A stretch of DNA of 35,804 nucleotides from Pseudomonadota bacterium (lineage in GTDB: Bacteria; Pseudomonadota; Gammaproteobacteria; Burkholderiales; Burkholderiaceae_C), in assembly GCA_963204815.1 (NCBI GenBank), contig CAUJHQ010000054.1:1-35804 (forward strand), given 5' to 3'. A model generated the notes under the pieces. The model was not told where the DNA came from. It made no database searches and saw only the letters and a list, made by a program, of their open reading frames with translations. The position numbers and the translations under genes are program-made. This document shows positions 33,142 through 35,804 of this stretch, one piece after another; within the stretch, counting starts at the first letter, position 1; each line of letters starts with the position of its first letter.

Positions 33142-35148
33142 TCAGGCCGCCGGCAGGGGCGCCGGCGGCAGGCCCTGCTGCCAGCGCCCGACCATGCGCT
33201 CGAACAGCGCCGCGAGCTCGCCGGTGAAGCGCTCGTTGTCGAACAGCGGCAGGTTCGCGCGCTCGTCCCACAGGTGGTCGCGCAGGCGCGCCAGCTCGCC
33301 CGGCACGGTGGCCAGCGCGACGGCGCGTTCCTCGTAGGCCTGCTCGTCGCCGACCGCCATCTCCGGCAGGCCGACGGCGTTGAGCAGGCTCGCCGCAACG
33401 CGCGCGCTGAAGCTGCGGCCCACCTGCGTCAGCACCGGCAACCCCATCCACAGCGCATCGCTGCAGGTGGTGTGGGCGCCGTACGGAAACGTGTCGAGGA
33501 AGAGGTCGGCCTGAGGCAGCCGCGCCAGGTGGCGCACCGGGTCGACGAAGGGCGCGAAGACGAGCCGCGCCGGGTCGATGCCGCGTTCGACGGCACGCGC
33601 GCGCAGCGCTTCCTGGATCTCCTCCTGCGGCACCAGCAGCCACAGCACGCTAGCGGGCACGCGTTCGAGGATGCGGCACCAGCGCGTGAACACCGGCTCG
33701 GTGATCTTGTAGCTCTGGTTGAAGCAGGCGAAGACGAAGGCGTCCTCCGGCAGGCCGCACTCGGCGCGGTCCAGCGGCTCGGGGTGCTCGCGGCGCTCGT
33801 CGGTGGGCTCGTAGGTCAGCGGCAGCTGGGCGATCTGCTCGCGGAAGTCGGCCGCGTGCGCCATCGGCGTGAGGATCGGGTCGCCGACGACGTAGTCGAT
33901 GAAGTCGCCGCCGATCGTGCTCGGGTAGGCCAGCCACAGCACCTGCAGCGGCGCCGGCCGCAGCGCGAACACGCCCAGCCGCGTGCTCGCGGTGTAGCCG
34001 GACAGGTCGACCAGGATCGTGATGCCGTCGGCCTGGATGCGGCCGGCCTGCTCGGTGGCGTTCATCTGCGTGCAGTCGACGAAGCTCGTCGCCGCGCCTT
34101 CCATGCGCCGGCGCAGCGCGCTGCCGTCGTCGGCGCCGTGCGAGTAGAGAACGACCTCGAAGCGTTCGCGCGGGAGGCGCTCCAGCGTCTGCACCAGCAG
34201 CATGCTGGTGGCGTGGGTTCGGAAGTCGGCGCTGACGAAGCCGATCTTCAGCTTGCCGGCGGCGAGCGCCGCCTCGGCCTCGGGCCAGCGCGTCGGCACG
34301 GCGCGCGCGCTGGCGGCGCGCACGTCGCGCGCGATGCGCGTGCTTTCCATCTCGGCGGCGCGGCGGTGCATCGCGGCGTCGTCGTTCATCGACAGCAGGC
34401 AGAACGGGCTGAACGACGGCGGCTCGACGCCCTCGACCTGCAGCGCGAGCGCCTGCGCCAGCCGTTCGGCGTCGCCTTCGCCCTGCGCCCAGTCGCAGGC
34501 CCAGGCGGCGTAGTGGGCGGCGTAGACGGCGCCGCCGAAGTGCGCCGGGTCGACCATCGCCACCGTGCGGAAGCATTCGGCCGACTCGGCATAACGCTTC
34601 AGGTTGGCGAGCGCGAAGCCCAGCTGCAGGTAGGCCTCGATGTCGGCCGGCTTCTCGGCCAGCACCTGCAGGAAGGCGAGCGCGGCGTCCTGCCAGCGGG
34701 CCAGCGACATCAGCACGGCGCCGCGCAGCATCCAGTGCTGCGCGCTGCGCGGCGTGTCGGCATCGAGCGCGGACAGCGCCTGCAGCGCCTCGGCGTCGCG
34801 GTTGTTCAGGCGCAGCAGTTCGGCCAGCAGGTGGCAGGCCATGTCGTTGGAGGTGTCGAGCGCGAAGGCGCGGCGCGCCGCGTCCATCGCCGCATCGGCG
34901 CGGCGCAGCTTGCGCTGCGTGCTCGCCAGGTTCAGCCAGTACAGCGGCACCGACGGCGACAGCTTCGTCGCCCGCTCGAAGCAGGCCGCCGCCTGCGCGA
35001 GCTTGCCCTGGCGCGCCAGCGTGACCCCCTGGCTCCACTGCTGGTGCGCCGCCGACGAGCCGCGCTGCGGCACCGCCTTCTTCGCGGCGGGGGCCGCCAC
35101 GCGCAGACCGGCGCGGGCGTTGGACGGGGTGGACAGGGCAGTCGACAT
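33142..35148 (-). CDS. TPR/SPINDLY-type O-GlcNAc transferase-like glycosyltransferase
   Basis: The 668-residue protein has N-terminal tetratricopeptide repeats (about 40-200, such as GKLAQAAACFERATKLSPSV). A C-terminal GT41-type catalytic domain follows, with GFVSADFRTHATSMLL, a central VFACFNQSYKITEPVF, and late LFLDTFPYGAHTTCSDALWMG and QVGRSFSARVAASLLNAVGL. These match O-GlcNAc transferases. The ATG has GGAG 6 bases upstream; an upstream in-frame ATG is not preferred. It is divergent from fliC, so flagellin is the most likely acceptor. No signal peptide is present, in line with glycosylation in the cytoplasm before export. Confidence 0.88.
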   Translation of the reverse strand: MSTALSTPSNARAGLRVAAPAAKKAVPQRGSSAAHQQWSQGVTLARQGKLAQAAACFERATKLSPSVPLYWLNLASTQRKLRRADAAMDAARRAFALDTSNDMACHLLAELLRLNNRDAEALQALSALDADTPRSAQHWMLRGAVLMSLARWQDAALAFLQVLAEKPADIEAYLQLGFALANLKRYAESAECFRTVAMVDPAHFGGAVYAAHYAAWACDWAQGEGDAERLAQALALQVEGVEPPSFSPFCLLSMNDDAAMHRRAAEMESTRIARDVRAASARAVPTRWPEAEAALAAGKLKIGFVSADFRTHATSMLLVQTLERLPRERFEVVLYSHGADDGSALRRRMEGAATSFVDCTQMNATEQAGRIQADGITILVDLSGYTASTRLGVFALRPAPLQVLWLAYPSTIGGDFIDYVVGDPILTPMAHAADFREQIAQLPLTYEPTDERREHPEPLDRAECGLPEDAFVFACFNQSYKITEPVFTRWCRILERVPASVLWLLVPQEEIQEALRARAVERGIDPARLVFAPFVDPVRHLARLPQADLFLDTFPYGAHTTCSDALWMGLPVLTQVGRSFSARVAASLLNAVGLPEMAVGDEQAYEERAVALATVPGELARLRDHLWDERANLPLFDNERFTGELAALFERMVGRWQQGLPPAPLPAA

Positions 35149-35319
35149 GCAAGCTCCGGCAACGAACGGGTTCGGCATGCGACAGGCATGCCCCGCGTGC
35201 GACTCTAGGCAGCCGCCTAGCCCCGAAAACGCGGAACAGGGGCGGTTTCGGCGTGCATTCCGCCGCATCGGACCGCCTCAAGCGCGTGTCCGGGCCGCCG
35301 AGACGGGCCCCCGCCCTTC
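35149..35319. other. Divergent gap, glycosyltransferase side, with short palindromes
   Basis: This stretch holds two direct copies of GGCATGC (35174-35180 and 35185-35191), each containing a palindrome, and the inverted repeat CTAGGC-agcc-GCCTAG (35205-35220). They lie within 75 bases of the glycosyltransferase start and could be regulatory. I see no gene here. Confidence 0.4.
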
Positions 35320-35347
35320 TCAAGTTCCGCCGCGGCCGAACCGATAC
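35320..35347 (+). promoter_or_regulatory. Sigma-28 promoter of fliC
   Basis: TCAAGTTCC, then a -10 of accgatac after a 16-base spacer from TCAA, resembles FliA promoters of betaproteobacterial flagellin genes. It differs from GCCGATAA in the first and last positions. It lies about 255 bases before the fliC start, so the leader is long. It is the only FliA-type match I find in the gap. Confidence 0.6.
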
Positions 35348-35353
35348 CGGGCT

Positions 35354-35606
35354 CAACGGGGTTGATGCAGATCGGCTCCGTGGTCCGGTTGGCCGGCCGA
35401 TGCCCAGGGCGCACAAGGTGCGGTGGGGTCTTCAACGGTTGACTAGCGCGGGCGGATGCCACGGGGTGCCTTCTTGCAAGGGGCGCCTCGCGGCAGCGGG
35501 CAACGGGAACACGGGAACGGCGAAGAAGAGGCCGCGAACGTGATCCGGGATATGCCGGCGCTCTCGCCGGGAACCTTCGACTGATCAACTTTCTGGAGTA
35601 AGGAAC
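35354..35606 (+). other. Predicted long 5' leader of fliC
   Basis: If the promoter at 35320 is used, the flagellin mRNA has an untranslated leader of about 250 bases. It ends in a good ribosome binding site (GGAGTAAGGAAC before the ATG). No open frame or terminator stands out within it. Short repeats (cgggaac twice near 35502-35520) are present. Confidence 0.4.
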
Positions 35607-35804
35607 ATGGGCTCGACCATCAACACCAACGTCGCTTCGCTGAACGCGCAGCGCAACCTCGCGATGTCGACGACCTCGCTGTCGACCTCGATGCAGCGCC
35701 TGTCCTCGGGCCTGCGTGTCAACAGCGCCAAGGACGACGCCGCCGGCCTGGCCATCGCCGAGCGCATGAACGCCCAGGTGCGCGGCATGAACGTCGGCAT
35801 GCGC
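35607..35804 (+). CDS. fliC: Flagellin, N-terminal part (cut by window edge)
   Basis: The 66 codons in the window encode the conserved D0/D1 start of flagellin: [17 protein letters not shown], then [19 protein letters not shown] and [14 protein letters not shown]. This part packs the filament core and contains the export signal. The variable central region, where glycosylation would occur, is outside the window. The start has GGAG and AAGGA within 5-12 bases. It is divergent from the O-GlcNAc transferase-like gene. Confidence 0.97.
   Translation, partial: MGSTINTNVASLNAQRNLAMSTTSLSTSMQRLSSGLRVNSAKDDAAGLAIAERMNAQVRGMNVGMR

Overview
The window is very GC-rich DNA from a motile, Gram-negative betaproteobacterium. 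The gene content fits the Burkholderiales, in the Rubrivivax/Methylibium/Leptothrix neighbourhood: an FlhDC-driven flagellar regulon, a FliA-dependent flagellin, a form II CO-dehydrogenase-like cluster, and periplasmic c-type cytochromes. The genus is inferred from gene order and cannot be fixed from sequence alone. No tRNA, rRNA or CRISPR array was seen.

Layout. (1) 1-150: the end of an IS1182-type element running out of the left edge. (2) 168-11727, minus strand: a flagellar regulatory, export and motor block. Read in the direction of transcription it is flhDC, a small sigma-28-driven RNA candidate, a membrane-anchored methyltransferase, motA-motB-cheY-cheZ, then flhB-flhA-flhF-flhG-fliA. 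Genes overlap by 4 bases in flhBAF. Strong hairpin terminators follow flhC, cheZ and fliA, and a sigma-28 promoter sits on the stop codon of the methyltransferase in front of motA. (3) 12112-16430, plus strand: a glycan island with UDP-galactopyranose mutase, a DUF707 protein, a methyltransferase and a sulfotransferase-like protein. (4) 16702-18788, plus strand: a c-type electron-transfer trio of a monoheme cytochrome, a NapC/NirT tetraheme quinol dehydrogenase, and a lipoprotein of the ethylbenzene-dehydrogenase gamma type. The last two carry unusual CX3CH heme sites. (5) 18843-21286: a vanadium haloperoxidase-type lipoprotein divergent from a GlxA/AraC-type regulator. (6) 21317-23550, plus strand: a ModE-like operator and three 4-base-overlapping genes for a tungstate-type binding protein, a molybdate-type binding protein and a small molybdopterin-domain-like protein, with no permease. 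(7) 23560-31183: coxS-L-M-D-E-G on the minus strand and a divergent xdhC/coxI-type gene. CoxL has the AYRGAGR loop of form II enzymes. (8) 31191-33040, minus strand: a frameshifted remnant, a secreted transglutaminase-like protein and a TlpA-type thioredoxin. (9) 33142-35804: a large TPR/O-GlcNAc-transferase-like glycosyltransferase divergent from the flagellin gene, which runs off the right edge behind a sigma-28 promoter and a leader of about 250 bases.

How the genes may work together. The two flagellar segments flank metabolic and glycan genes. The SPINDLY-like transferase beside flagellin, and possibly the glf-sulfotransferase island beside flhDC, suggest glycosylated flagella. Molybdenum is the second theme: a Mo/W-binding operon with a Mo-responsive-looking operator ends 9 bases from the convergent cox cluster, whose CoxL needs molybdopterin cytosine dinucleotide. 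The most unusual items are the anti-Shine-Dalgarno small RNA candidate between flhC and the methyltransferase, the permease-less Mo/W module, the CX3CH cytochrome pair, and an FlhG homologue that has lost its P-loop.
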